Part shown: positions 1 to 10,620 of the stretch, in pieces | How positions within the stretch are numbered: the stretch's first letter is position 1 | Layout: the number at the start of each line of letters is the position of its first letter | Made by a program: the position numbers and the translations under genes | The notes under the pieces: generated by a model | The model's database searches: none | The model's input: only the letters and a program-made list of their open reading frames with translations | What the model was told of the DNA's origin: nothing | From: Isoetes taiwanensis | Taxonomy: Eukaryota > Streptophyta > Lycopodiopsida > Isoetales > Isoetaceae | DNA: 64,000 nt | Direction: 5' to 3' | Assembly: GCA_021234155.1 (NCBI GenBank) | Contig: JAJEKV010000045.1 | Coordinates: 7,733,105-7,797,104 of the forward strand

Positions 1-2269
1 AAGGCATGCCTGAACCATTTGGCAGGGTAACATGTGGTATTGAGGATGATTCAGGATTTTCTGGTGGTTCAACATGTTCAGCAGCATCAACAATTCTCCT
101 AGGAGCCATGAGTTCCAAGATCCAGGTGATGTTATCTCGGTAGAACCGTCAAGATGTTGAAGGTATTCCTGGCAAACCTTCAATTTCAATGGTTGAGAAC
201 CTCCAGTTTGCTTAATGCAACCAATCTGTGGCTAAATCCCGGCACAAATTAGCTCAAACCAGCTTGTGAACAAGCTGTCCCTAAACAAGAAAAAACTGTT
301 TGCCAAATTCTGATTGCTAAATGAGACGAGATGATTGTTTTTTGATGGGAGCAATTTCAATTGGTCCTTAGGACACTCTGGAAGACCCTTGCAAAAGTCA
401 GAGGCAAATGGTTGACCAGAGTTAGGTGAAAAAACATCTCCTGACTGGGTCAATTTTGGGTCAATAGCCCTGGCAGAGAGCTCAAACTTACAGATGAGAA
501 AATGTGAGGAATTTCTTTGAGCTTCTTTCTTTGACACCTTTTCTCTAACCTATAGGACACGTGCATCATGTTGAAACAACAGAGAGTTTGCTGTAGTATG
601 CATAAATGCCATTTTTTGTAGATTTTTTGTGACAGTCTGTAACAAAGCTAGGAAATAAGTTTTGAGTTGAGGCTTAATGCAATTTTTTGACTTTTATATG
701 AGGGAACTGGCTTGCTAAATATGAGTAAAGGCTCTAGATAAATAAAATCTAATGCAAGTTGCTGTTTGGTTAACTTTTTTGATTTTTAAAAGGGAATTAT
801 CAATAGCTTAACAATGCAGTATTGAATATGCACACTAGATTGAGACTTAAGCTAAAACAACTCATACAAACCGTAGTTACTTTTGTTGTTGAGACTCAAG
901 CACTGCCACAGCATAGATGGAGCCACCAACATTCGAACTTCAGATCAATACAACACACATTCTTCACCAACTTCGAATTTTCATTCAAAGGAGCTTCCAA
1001 GGATTACAATGAGTGAATTTCCCAGTGATTCAACACAGAAAAACTTATGAAATGTATGAATCAAAGATAATACATAACTTCAAAGGATGATATAAGACTT
1101 TATTGCATCAGATCTTCAGGAAATCTGACACAAGGAGGCAGTACAGGGCAGATAGAGGTCATTTCAATCAGAAGGATGCTGGATTTGATTACTCAAGGCG
1201 CTGTGGTGCTCGAAAAATTCCTGAAGCCTCATTAATCCCTTCAACCCGACAATTTTTGGTCGGTTCTTGATGTGACGGATCGGATTTGGCCTCTTCTCCC
1301 TGTCAGATTCTTTCTTGACCTGTAAAGTAGTCGGTTGAGGTGTTGTAAACATGATTTCTCTTTCAAATTGATGTCCCCTTCTTCGAATAAACCCCTCTAG
1401 CGTGGTCTTGCTCTTGTCTGACAACAATAAATGAGGTTTTAACCGTTCTTAGCGAGATTCTTGGTATCAAAAGTCTAAATCGGGCCGGTTTGGTCATGAT
1501 TTGCCTGTTAGTTAGGCTGCATTCTCGGATCTTGCCATGATTTTAGGGTTCTTCACGAAAACCAGGAATATCCCACAGGCGTTCAGCAAAAAAATGGGCT
1601 CGGCGGATTTCCATGCGGCTAAACATGGTTGGCCAGAAAATGACATGGATTTTGGGGGCTAACCAAGCTAATTGTTTGCAAAAAATGAGGTATGGCGCGC
1701 ATCCCAAGAACAACTAAACCAAGGGCTAGATGTGGTCAAAATGAGAAGTTTTGACCACCACTTTGCATGTTTTTTCACGAGCTTTCAGGTGGAAAAAACA
1801 AATTTTGAAAATAAGCAACTTCATTTTTTGGCCCTTTTTCCATGGTGTACAAGGTCATGTGGCATATGGGTGGTGACTTGGCAAAGGGTGATGATGTGGC
1901 ATGGTGAAGTGGAAGGCAAGGTGTCAAAGAAAATTTCCCTAGGTAAAATCTTGATGAAGTGTATCAAAGTGTGAATGACACGTGTTGGGTGACTTGGTGA
2001 TGATGTGGATGAAGTCTGCATGATTTTGATGGTGAGGTGGCACTAAATGGTGATTTTTCGACCTTGACTTAGCCTTTTTTGGGGTAGTCAACTTAGGCTC
2101 TTTGAGACTTGATCTTTGACCAATACTTTGGCCTTGAACTAATGATGTGATGGATTTGTAGACCTTCTCTCCTCTTTCTTTTCTTTTTTAGAGAGAGGGT
2201 GACCTTTTTCAAACTTGTCATGTGCATGGTAATGGATTATGATGTGTGATGTACATGGTGCATGAGTAT
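1..2269. other. No recognised gene (AT-rich flank)
   Basis: I see no conserved protein domain here on either strand. Short open frames exist at 822-1016 (+), 1164-1427 (-) and 1672-1974 (+), but their translations have no motif I recognise and they lie in AT-rich sequence where such frames arise by chance. From about 2285 the base composition changes abruptly to GC-rich, where a LINE begins. Confidence 0.6.
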
Positions 2270-2290
2270 GAAATATGTGGTGTGTGAGAT

Positions 2291-3050
2291 TTGCCCAAGT
2301 GGGCAGGGCAGCCGCTTGTGCCGGTCCTCACTACCCTGTTCAACAGAGCATTGCAGGAGGGTTTCCCCCGACAATGGACCACAAGCAGGGTTGTTCCCAT
2401 TCACAAAGCGGGCGACCCACACTGTCCGGCCAATTACCGGACGATCATGGTCAGTTCAGTATTTGCCAAACTGTTGGCTGGCATTCTCGAGCAGCAGTTG
2501 ACCTACTGGGCGTAGAAGGGCGGATGTGCGAGCCCTCACACAGGCGGGGCTTTCGACCCGCCACTCAGCGATTGACCATATCTTTCTGTGCGGGCGATTG
2601 AAGACTGGCCCGGAATCACCAAATTTGGACTTATATTGCTGCTTTGTGGACTTCCAAAGGCTTTTGATAACGGTCCCGAGGGAAAAGTTGTGGGCTAGGA
2701 TCTGCGTCAAGCGGGGCTCCATTTGCACCATGCGAGAATGCCATATACAGGTTGTATGAGAGTTGTTTTGGCGGGGATGCGGTCGGCGGGCCAAGCATTT
2801 ACGGGTGTGGTATCGGGGGTCCGCGGGGGTTGCCCCTCGCCCGACACTTTTTGGCCTCTACATTGATCGGTTAGAGCCACGGCTTCCCGAGCATGGGGGA
2901 TGGCATACATCTTTTGCACCGGTCATCCGCATGACTCATCTATGGGACGATGTTGGCCTGCTGGCCCACACGAATAAGATATGCGGTCTCACGGATGCCC
3001 TAGATACATTTTGTCGGGGCTCTGGGACATGCGGCGTCAATCGGCCAAGA
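2291..3050 (+). pseudogene. Reverse transcriptase fragment of LINE family A
   Basis: The frame at 2291-2515 reads like the start of a non-LTR reverse transcriptase: PVLTTLFNRALQEGFPRQW, then VVPIHKAGDP and a NYRTIMVSSVFAKLL segment. These match the usual LINE pattern of a palm entry followed by a 'proposed solution and resettlement' block. Later motifs occur in other frames: GFRP near 2550, TLFGLYIDRLE near 2850, and a DDVGLLAHT catalytic-loop remnant near 2945 where the usual YADD is damaged. The product in an active copy would copy the LINE RNA at a nicked chromosomal target. At least three frame changes separate the motifs, so no protein is made. The copy at 26.1-26.9 kb (minus strand) keeps a clean YADD and confirms the reading. 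Confidence 0.8.
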
Positions 3051-4227
3051 CCGGTGGTTCTCATATCCTCTTCCGTCACCCCATGCCTCGTGACTCACAT
3101 ATCGGGGGGCGGCCGGGCGCCACGCCCACCTACAAGTACCTAGGGGGTGGAGTTCCCCTCCCTCGCTCTGGCGGGGGGCGTCTATCCGGCTATGGTGACC
3201 CAGGCGGGAAAGCGCTTTTATGCAATGCAGAACAACAACGATCACCGGGCAGAGCTATATGATTGGGGCCATCGGTCACATCTGTTAGGCACCGGTCGAG
3301 CCCCGTCTTCCATGCGGGGTCGAGGTTTGGGGCCCGGCCGCCTCTTTGACGACCAGAATGACTTGGAGCAGGTGCGAGAAGGCATTTTGCACGGGCACTT
3401 GGGGGTGAAACCTTCAGTCCCTATCGATTCTCGCTGCAGGAGAAATCGATTCTTGCCGCCATTTGGCGACCCTTGATAGACACATCGCTCTATTTTCGAA
3501 AGTGGTTACTATGGGTGATGCTCGGCTCCCCAGACCGGGCTTACACCGCGGGCCATGAGTCCGCCGCTTAGGGGCCTTGTTGGAGGGGTAAGAGATCGAT
3601 GGTTACGTAGGATGGAGCGTGCGAGAGCACAGTCGCGTCTGTTGTAGCGGCGCCGATCGTGATGCTTACTGCGGGAGTACCCTAGATGCTAGTTTCCTTG
3701 GCAAGCTCACGGGACCCCATTGCTCTAGAGCAGGTCAAAATGGCCCATTACAAGGGCACATCAACCCGTGTTAGCCGGGGCCCACAGCTCTACTGCGTTC
3801 CCGGCTGCCCGAAAAGCTTGAGGCTCATTGCCTCCATTACGCCCGCAGGTGCCCACCATCTTTCGTGATCGAGGCGAGGCGGGTGGATTGGGAGCCCCGC
3901 CGGGGCGGGGCTCTGTCCGATCTTTGTCAAGCGGGTGCTGGATTGAGGATGAGTCTCACACTTTCGAGTTGCCCGGCCGTTGGTCATTCGGGCCGGTCAC
4001 GCTCCCCTTAGTATGCGGCTACGGGCGTGCCCTTGCATTTCCGATGAACACGCTGGTCGATGCGTGCCACGGGGTCATACATCCAGGAGGTACTAGACCT
4101 GCGAGGTCACCTTTGCCCCTTTGGCTGTCCGTGACTAGGCACTTCTGGGGTGGTGCATGTTGTATATATTGGGATGTTTTGCATTTTATATGATTAGCGC
4201 GGTTTGTCAATAGGTGATTGCTGCCAC

Positions 4228-4266
4228 GGTTTTCCCTCGAAAACCCGCCGGGCGGGGTTTTAATCC
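4228..4266 (+). other. LINE family A 3'UTR hairpin
   Basis: GGTTTT (4228-4233) pairs with AAAACC (4240-4245) around the loop CCCTCG, followed by a GC-rich stretch GCCGGGCGGGG and TTTTAATCC. A matching structure is present in reverse at 25029-25072 and as an isolated copy at 47215-47256, suggesting a conserved RNA element just upstream of the LINE 3' end. Confidence 0.55.
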
Positions 4267-4294
4267 GGGCAAGTGTCTTTGCGTTTTTTGTATT

Positions 4295-4358
4295 GGGTCC
4301 CATAGGACCGATTGGTCTCCGTGGACGATAAAAGTAACTTCCTTCCTTCCTTCCTTCC
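4295..4358 (+). other. LINE family A 3' stem-loop and (TTCC)n tail
   Basis: The end of the element reads GGGTCCCATAGGACC, in which GGTCC and GGACC pair around CATA, then GATTGGTCTCC, GTGGACGATAAAA and a (TTCC)n microsatellite (about 4339-4358). The same block, with different simple-repeat tails, ends four other family A copies in the window. Such a conserved 3' block is what the family's RT would recognise; that role is inferred. Confidence 0.75.
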
Positions 4359-6785
4359 TAGGGAAAAAGACTTTGAGCTATGGAAATATGGTGAATGGGA
4401 TGAAGGAAGGGCATGAGGTGTGAATATGGATGTGAGCAACGCCTTCTTGAGCCAAGAACTCTAAGATAGTGCAAAAATCTCAAAAGGTGACAAGATAACA
4501 TACTCTTTGGGGGGTCTTCCAATCTTTGACTAGGGGTCTTCTCTCTTTGACCTCTCTTTTAACCTTTGACTCAAGTCTTGCTTCCTTTTGTTCACTTGAA
4601 TGCTCCTTTGAATGTTCTCTATTGGCCTTCAGCTTGGTGTTGAGATTTGTCTTCATACCTAAACAATGAGCTCCAAATGTCTTGTACATGTATCTTGATC
4701 TTCTTGTGCTTTCTTGTGAAGTTGTTCTTACATGCTGCCACCTTGTGGCAGCAACTGGTCTCCTGTGAACTATTCCATTTTAGGTCTTTTATCCTTGATA
4801 TTTTAATAATTGCCATTTTATGTCCTACCTACATATGAATATCTGGGATCATTGATTAAGAGATAACTACATACACACGATAGAATGGATCGAATAATAT
4901 AGATACACCAAATCTGCCATCTGGCTACCGATGCCTCTATCCATCCATCCACCTTCAGCAATAACATTTTCTAAGTGCCATATTGAAAATAATGCTTAGT
5001 AAAGTCAATATAGAATCTTGAACATAACAATGTACCTCTTGACAATCTAAGTAGAAAATTTCACATTTTTATACCAACCCTTTTCTAATGTTTTGAAATA
5101 TCTCCTGCATGCCATATAGAAAAAGACGTCTATTAAGGTCAATATAGCATCTTGAACATAACAATGTATCTCTTGACAATCTAGGTAGAAATTTCACCTT
5201 TTCATACCAAACCTTTTCTAAAGTTTTAAAATATGGTAGTCCAGCATTTAGAGTCTTTATCTTGCGTCTATTTTTTTGAAATGATGACTGTTGGCTTTCA
5301 AAATGAAATTTGTTTGGTGTAAATAAGGTAATACGAACCTAATAAAGATGATGTAAACTAAATGGCCTTGCCAAACTTGTACAGTGAATCCAAGATTACT
5401 TTGTAAGGCAAGTTCCATTGGCATAAGCTAACTTGAGGAACGTAAAGATTTACCAAAGAGGATCATATGGCCTTGCGTCTACATCAAGATGAAACAATCC
5501 AACTCAAAGAGATGGTGTCGACAAAGAATGTAAGATCTTTATAATATTGGCATGGAACAAATTGTAGTCTCTTTTCTAATGTTATATTTATGTTATGAGC
5601 AATATTTAAGATAGACACTATAAATCGATTTTTAGACCATGATATTATCACTTATATGTTTCATGTGAGCATCAACAAGTAGAATTATGGTCTACCTTTA
5701 AGATTAGTTTGCTATTTAAAGGCTTATCCCAAACAAAAATAGGGGCCCTATATATCTTAATACATAACTAGATTTTACATATTAATTTGATCTACAATGT
5801 TGATATTTATTTCTCATTGAACTTTTTTTCCTTTTAATTTGAGTAACTTCCTTGTATAGGAAGTGCATAGACCTCATACAAGGATCGAACACATTTACTT
5901 TACGTATATGATAACAGTTGGGCTGTACGGACTTGATTGGTGGGAGCGTGTTTTGGGCAGTATCCATACTACATCTTGTGCCAAAGTATTCCATGTTTAT
6001 ATATTGACATTTGCAATATCCAACTTAACACATTTGAGACATGCTTATTATATTAATATTTGGATTAATTGCCTCAAAGACCATACAACTTTTTTCCTAT
6101 GCATACAAAGGTATGACCATTTCGATTCATCAATAGTTTAGGTCCAGAGTCTTATTAGAGTATATGTTGTGCTCATTGTTCTATTATATAGCTTGTCTTT
6201 TGTTAGTACAGTAAATGTAACCTTTGCGATTATGTTGACTATTGATAATAAGGTTAGATTACAATAGGTAACTTGGGGAGTGGACATGAAATCGAGGAAT
6301 GAAGCCATTTTTGGAAAACAACACCACCAAAATTTATCACCTTCTTTCCTATACACTAGTCCTAGAACATATATGTCTCAAGTTTGAGATCGCCCAAAGC
6401 CGCACCATGTATAGACTTGTCCCATAGCCCGTTGTAGGGTCCTCAGGATGTAAAAATTGTTATGCCTATATCTTACCTCCATCCATCCATCCATCCATCA
6501 ATCCATCATTATCTCTCATGTAATTCGAAGAAGGATGCAAGAAAAAAATCGGTTGCAAATTCATGTGAGCCTGGTTTTTCCAGTGCGAGCTTATCAGGAA
6601 ATGGTGTTTCTACTACCTCTCTTCCTCGCCATATTGTGTGGCATGACAACTTGATGCTGGTGATGAGTATCTAGATATGGTGGAGTATGTTGATCATGAT
6701 GAGGTGGACAAGAGAGATGTTTTTTTACTGTGTGTGGGTGGTTTTGCCTAGCGGGTTCGATTGTCTTCTCTAGGTTTTTAGTCCC
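4359..6785. other. No recognised gene
   Basis: This AT-rich stretch has no recognisable coding domain. It holds a tandem duplication at 4977-5240 and a (CATC)n microsatellite at about 6478-6502. The small open frames in it show no known motif. Confidence 0.6.
4977..5240. repeat. Tandem duplication, about 131-bp unit
   Basis: Two adjacent, diverged copies (about 4977-5108 and 5109-5240) share phrases such as ATCTTGAACATAACAATGTA and CTCTTGACAATCTA in the same order. No function is evident. Confidence 0.75.
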
Positions 6786-6790
6786 ATATT
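6786..6790. repeat. Target-site duplication ATATT (left; right copy 7358-7362)
   Basis: ATATT precedes the 5' LTR and is repeated exactly after the 3' LTR. Five bases is the usual length for plant LTR elements, and the match fixes both ends of the TRIM. Confidence 0.9.
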
Positions 6791-6945
6791 TGTTGGAATA
6801 TTGGAATATGCGCAATGGGCACATATGAATGAATGCCCACTAAAAGGCCGGTAGCTCAGTGGTAGAGTACTTGGCTTGCAAGCAAGAGGTCATGGGTTCG
6901 ATCCCCAACCTATCCACCCAATCATACAAGGCTTATTTCTCAACA
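6791..6945 (+). repeat. 5' LTR of the TRIM
   Basis: This is a 155-bp LTR with TG...CA ends. It differs from the 177-bp 3' LTR mainly by an extra stretch upstream of the tRNA-like part in the latter (ATTGAGAGGAGGAGTGTC, about 7224-7241). The divergence shows that the insertion is not very recent. Confidence 0.9.
6845..6916 (+). promoter_or_regulatory. tRNA-Ala(UGC)-like module with Pol III A and B boxes, 5' LTR
   Basis: A tRNA cloverleaf can be laid on this stretch. The D-arm holds an A box (TAGCTCAGTGG, 6852-6862). The seven-base anticodon loop CTTGCAA (6875-6881) has anticodon TGC at 6877-6879. The T-arm holds a B box (GGTTCGATCCC, 6895-6905), and the discriminator is A (6916). Position 3-70 is G-T, the alanine identity pair. 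The acceptor stem has three mismatches and the anticodon stem one, so it is a derived tRNA-like sequence rather than a working tRNA gene. Intact A and B boxes could recruit TFIIIC and start a Pol III transcript inside the LTR; that use is inferred. Confidence 0.8.
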
Positions 6946-6957
6946 TGGTATCAGAGC
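6946..6957 (+). other. Primer-binding site, initiator-Met tRNA type
   Basis: TGGTATCAGAGC starts at the first base after the 5' LTR. It is the standard plant LTR-element site complementary to the 3' end of initiator tRNA-Met. So the embedded tRNA-Ala-like sequence is not the primer. Confidence 0.92.
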
Positions 6958-7172
6958 CATGGTCCCAAGTAAAGGGTGCTCAACTGCACCGGGATAGTCC
7001 CCAATGGTGTAGGGATGAGAATGAGCAAAGCTTGGCCAGTGGAAAGCCCAACTTCTGCAGTGGTGGAGTGCTATAGGGGCGAGAATGAGCAAAGCTTGGC
7101 CAGTGGAAAGCTCAGTGCAGTGGTGGAGTTGCCCGAGGAGGGGAGCATGTGGATTGTGGTGCGCCCCCATTA

Positions 7173-7180
7173 AGGGGGAA
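7173..7180 (+). other. Polypurine tract of the TRIM
   Basis: AGGGGGAA lies directly before the 3' LTR, the expected place for the plus-strand primer. Confidence 0.85.
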
Positions 7181-7357
7181 TGTTGGAATATTGGAGTATG
7201 CATAATGAGCACATATGAAGAATGATTGAGAGGAGGAGTGTCGAAAGCCCATCAAAGGGCTGGTATCTCAGTGGTAGAGTACTTGGCTTGCAAGCAAGAG
7301 GTCTTGGGTTTGATCCCCAACCTGTCCATGCAATTATACAAGGCTCATTTCTCAACA
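7181..7357 (+). repeat. 3' LTR of the TRIM
   Basis: This is a 177-bp LTR with the same ends as the 5' LTR and the same tRNA-like module. It is followed by the second ATATT target duplication. Its end was later copied into a tandem duplication (7331-7500). Confidence 0.9.
7257..7328 (+). promoter_or_regulatory. tRNA-Ala(UGC)-like module, 3' LTR copy
   Basis: This copy folds better than the one in the 5' LTR. The acceptor arms GGGCTGG (7257-7263) and CCTGTCC (7321-7327) pair at six of seven positions, including the alanine-type G3-U70 wobble. The T-stem TTGGG/CCCAA is fully paired, the anticodon is TGC (7289-7291) and the discriminator is A (7328). The A box (TATCTCAGTGG, 7264-7274) has lost the G at tRNA position 10, and the B box is GGTTTGATCCC (7307-7317). 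No CCA is encoded. Confidence 0.8.
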
Positions 7358-7500
7358 ATATTACAGTATCTACGATGTTTATTCTTAAATAAAGTCTTTT
7401 GCCCTTCAAGCAATTATACAAGGCTCATTTCTCAACAATATTACAGTATCTATGATGTATTTTGAACTTTATTCTTAAATAAAGTCTTTTGCCCTTCAAG
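7331..7500. repeat. Tandem duplication across the TRIM right end
   Basis: An 80-bp unit (7331-7410) made of the last 27 bases of the 3' LTR plus host flank is followed by a 90-bp copy (7411-7500). The second copy repeats the LTR end, the ATATT and the flank, with a 10-bp difference. The duplication happened after insertion. Confidence 0.9.
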
Positions 7501-9479
7501 CAAAAAAAAGGGGAAGCCCATTAAGTGATAAAGTTTCTATCCATCTATAATTTGTCTACCAAAATTCTTAGAGGGAATTAAAGTCAATTTAAGATTCTCT
7601 ATAGATTTCGCATGTGCTTTAAATGTTATTGAAAGTCTCCATTTAGATCTTTATGGAATGTTTTTAAGATGTATAGGGAATGGTGGTTGAAACTCCATTC
7701 CTGAGTTTACAGGTGGGGTCCCTGCTAAACTGGGAATGGAGGACCAACCTCCATTCAATTACAAACTAGAAATAGGGAAGCTTAGAAGATCTGCCTGTAA
7801 AATAGAAAAGCTCTGCTTGCCTGTGAAATAGGGAAGATCTGCCTGTGAAATAGAAATAGAAGATCTGAGAAAGAGGGGAGCTTTGCCTGCGAAATCTTTG
7901 AAGCCTACCTGCAAAATAGAAATAGAAGATCTTTGAAGCTATGCCTGCGAAGAATACAAGGCTCTCAGATCTGCAACTAAGAGGCTAAGAAGTGTGCTGA
8001 GAAGTTAAGAACGAGTCTGCAATTGAGAAGAAATCTGGAGAAGATCTTTGAATATGGCAAAGATCTTGGAAGCCAAGAACCAAGCTGAGAAGTCAAGAAC
8101 TTGATGGACTACAAGTGAGAAGCTCTATGAACTGCAGCGACTGTCGCTGTAACCCTAATAAAGAACCTGGGTTGCTGGTCATGCAGAATGGATGAACCCT
8201 ACTTCCATCTCGGTTGCAGGGATCTGCCATGTGGCGCGACAAGATTGCATGCCAAGACAAAAGAGTGGCCTGATTTCTATTTTGTTGTGTGCAACAAAGT
8301 GTTGAGGCATATCTACTTTAAGTTGTAGACCTAGTATATTTCTAGTGAAAGGTTGCCTTTTTATTTATCCTCCCCCCACCCCCATCCTCCTCTTTTTTTT
8401 AATGTCTAGGCATTTGATTTAATAATAACAAGCTAGTCATATAACAAATATGTCTCAAGTTCGAGGCCGATCAAAGTCACATGCAATATAAGGTGGTTGG
8501 GAGCATCATATGTCTAATTTGATGCTATGCTACCATCTGGCACATATAGAAATTGCTTCCTTTTTCTTCTGTCTTTATTTTTTTTATTTTATACGTAGTT
8601 GTGGCGTATGGCAAGATACACACTGACAAGGCCTTTGACAATGCCTAAGTAAAAAATTCGTAACTATTTGGACCCAACTTGGCCAAGGCATGGCCTAGGT
8701 GCAGAATGTGTTTGAATGAGTTTCTCTCTCTTGTTGCTATATAGGAACCCAAAAAATAACTAATTAGAATTCAAGTGGTTGTAGATTCAGGGATGTAGTG
8801 GTTGCCATTAATAGAACAATTCTTAATCCGGCTATGGCCTATGGTCTCAACAATGGTGATTTATGCATTCATATCAAATCCTCTTTAAACCCCCCGTTAT
8901 TGTGCTATATATTTATAAATAAGCTAGTGGCTAAAACATTAGATGGGCACTTCGTTCCTAAGGATTTTTCACAACTCCAAATGGGCATTTTCTAGACTCT
9001 TGCCAAATTTGTATTGATCAAAATAGTTTATGAAAATATACAGGAGCTTTTATTTGAGCTAGAGTTTGTTTTATTGTTTGTAAACCTTCAACTTACCTAA
9101 GTTAAATTACATGGATATTTTTTCTAACTCTAGCTAACGTGGATTCAAGATTCATAGAATATGGTTCTATTCTATTCTATTCCTTCACAGTAAAAATGCT
9201 AGAGAGGTGTTTCGAGTTTTGCTATGCACAATTTAAAAGATTGCATTCCAATCTGAAATTGATACTCGAGCAATTGTTTGCACTCCTTCGAAACAAGGAA
9301 AGGGAGAGTGATTATGTCATTACAAGGCTTTCCATGTTCTAGAGGTACATTATACATGAATGGGAGCATAATGAGTCGAGGGAGTGCCCAATCTGATTAT
9401 GCATGAGGCAAAATCATATAGAGCTAGCATATCATAAAGACAAAGACAAAGATTTGTTAGAAAGGGCAACAACTCTCTG
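7501..9479. other. No recognised gene; purine-rich short repeats
   Basis: No coding domain is visible. From about 7775 to 8115 short phrases such as GAAATAGAAATAGAAGATCT and AGATCTGCCTGTGAAATAG recur irregularly, giving a purine-rich degenerate repeat. The open frames at 8798-8995 and 9139-9342 are short and unrecognised. Confidence 0.55.
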
Positions 9480-9490
9480 CTGCAAGGGTA

Positions 9491-10620
9491 CTAGAGTCCT
9501 TTTGTCATCTTATCATAGTCCTTCCTTGGCCCTCTTTTAGACCAGTTATTAGAAGCCTCTTCAATGTCTCCTGCCTTCTCGTCCTTACATTCTTGAAGAA
9601 TATCTGAATAGGCCTTTAACAAATTGACACGAATCCATGAAGCATCTTCCAAAGGCTTACCAATAAATTTAAGTTGCTTAGAACCACTAGTGGATTTGTC
9701 ACTCAAATTTTGGCTCACTTATTTGCCCTACTTGAGACAAATATTTTTCTTGATAAGCTTTAAAAGGAGTTATTAACAACATCATGCATTTTCCAACCTT
9801 GAGGTAATCTCAACTTATCTCCATTATGATTGACCACCTTATGTCTTGAAATGGCCCATGGAATTGAGGTGTCAACTTAAGGTTTTTCCTGCACTTATCC
9901 TTCTTAAAGTGGCATTTGTGCATCCTCATCCACACCCAATCTCCTTCTTGAAAAGTCATTTCTTGTTCTATCTTAGATGATATCTTCTAAAATGTTTACT
10001 GGAAGCCTGAAGCAAAATTATAAGATCTTTATGCTCAAGTATAAAATCACCAGCAACTGAAATATCATCATACACTGCAAAGAATAGCTCTCAAACATGA
10101 TGATCATAGACTGCCTGAAAATGTGTGATCTTATTAATAGATTGAACAGAATTATTACACACAAAATCAATAATAAACAAGTAAGTTTTCCAATCTTCCT
10201 GATGTTCATGGACAAATCCCCTTAAGATGGAAGAAATAATCTTATTTACCACCTCGAATTGTCATCAGTCTGCAGATGAAAGGCAGTAGAGATGCTTAAG
10301 TTTTTTTTTAATTGCATAAATAGTATCTTCCAAAATTTGCTAATATCTCTGTCTGACACAATGATTTTAGGCAAACCATATAGATGAAATATCCTTTTGA
10401 TAAAAATTGTCACCGTTGCTAACTTATTTAAACAAGGATTAAAGTGTGCTTGCCTAATCAAACAATCTACGATTACTAAAATCATCCAAAAGCTCATTTG
10501 GAAAACCCATAATAAAATCCATAATAATTTGTTCCAAACTTACTTTATAGAATAGGTAGGTAAAGGTATACCATGAGGTTTCTTAGTTCTAGCCGGTCAA
10601 GTAAAATATAGTTCAATCTT
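9491..10620 (-). pseudogene. Ty3/gypsy integrase remnant
   Basis: Minus-strand frames give a decayed integrase. Near 10500 the phrase IIMDFIMGFP matches the start of the gypsy integrase core. Frame 10246-10497 then reads VIVDCLIRQAHFNPC, FHLYGLPKIIVSDRD and STAFHLQTD, matching the core with its second catalytic Asp in SDRD. Around 9880-9960 QEGDWVWMRMHK matches the integrase C-terminal segment. The last frame (9491-9718), with EDASWIRVNLLKAY, may be a chromodomain-like end. Stops and frameshifts occur throughout. No protease, RT or RNase H part and no LTR could be assigned to it. An active integrase would insert the cDNA into chromatin. Confidence 0.8.

Larger units (their letters stand above)
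2285..4358 (+). mobile_element. L1-type LINE, family A, 5'-truncated copy
   Basis: This is a GC-rich block in AT-rich surroundings. Its broken frames carry the order of a LINE ORF2: an RT entry region (2291-2515), a middle RT part ending in LFGLYIDRLE (about 2840-2880), a catalytic-loop remnant read as LWDDVGLLAHT (about 2938) and a frame-shifted C-terminal part. It ends at a conserved stem-loop (4295-4333) followed by a (TTCC)n tail. The same 3' end occurs at 21.7, 24.96, 30.1 and 62.7 kb. The endonuclease and ORF1 are absent, so the copy is 5'-truncated, and many frameshifts make it inactive. No clear target duplication was found. Confidence 0.85.
6791..7357 (+). mobile_element. Miniature LTR element (TRIM) with tRNA-like LTRs
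   Basis: This is a complete 567-bp non-coding LTR element. It has 5' LTR 6791-6945, a primer-binding site touching the LTR (6946-6957), an internal region of only about 235 bp, a polypurine tract (7173-7180) and 3' LTR 7181-7357. Both LTRs start TGTTGGAATATTGGA and end CTCAACA. The 5-bp sequence ATATT lies directly outside both ends, so this was a real integrase-mediated insertion. The internal region has no coding capacity and contains a direct repeat (GAGCAAAGCTTGGCCAGTGG twice, near 7024 and 7087). Its size and layout are those of a TRIM, which depends on an autonomous element for Gag and Pol. The unusual part is a tRNA-Ala-like sequence inside each LTR. Confidence 0.93.

Noticed and set aside
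6845-6916. A functional tRNA-Ala gene
   Set aside because: It lies inside an LTR, occurs in both LTRs, has acceptor-stem mismatches and no clean Pol III terminator directly after it. It is a tRNA-derived part of a TRIM.
7170-7421. Minus-strand frame with a WGSNPRPLACKP-like peptide
   Set aside because: This is the translation of the tRNA-like module in reverse; similar peptides are common artefacts of tRNA-derived repeats.
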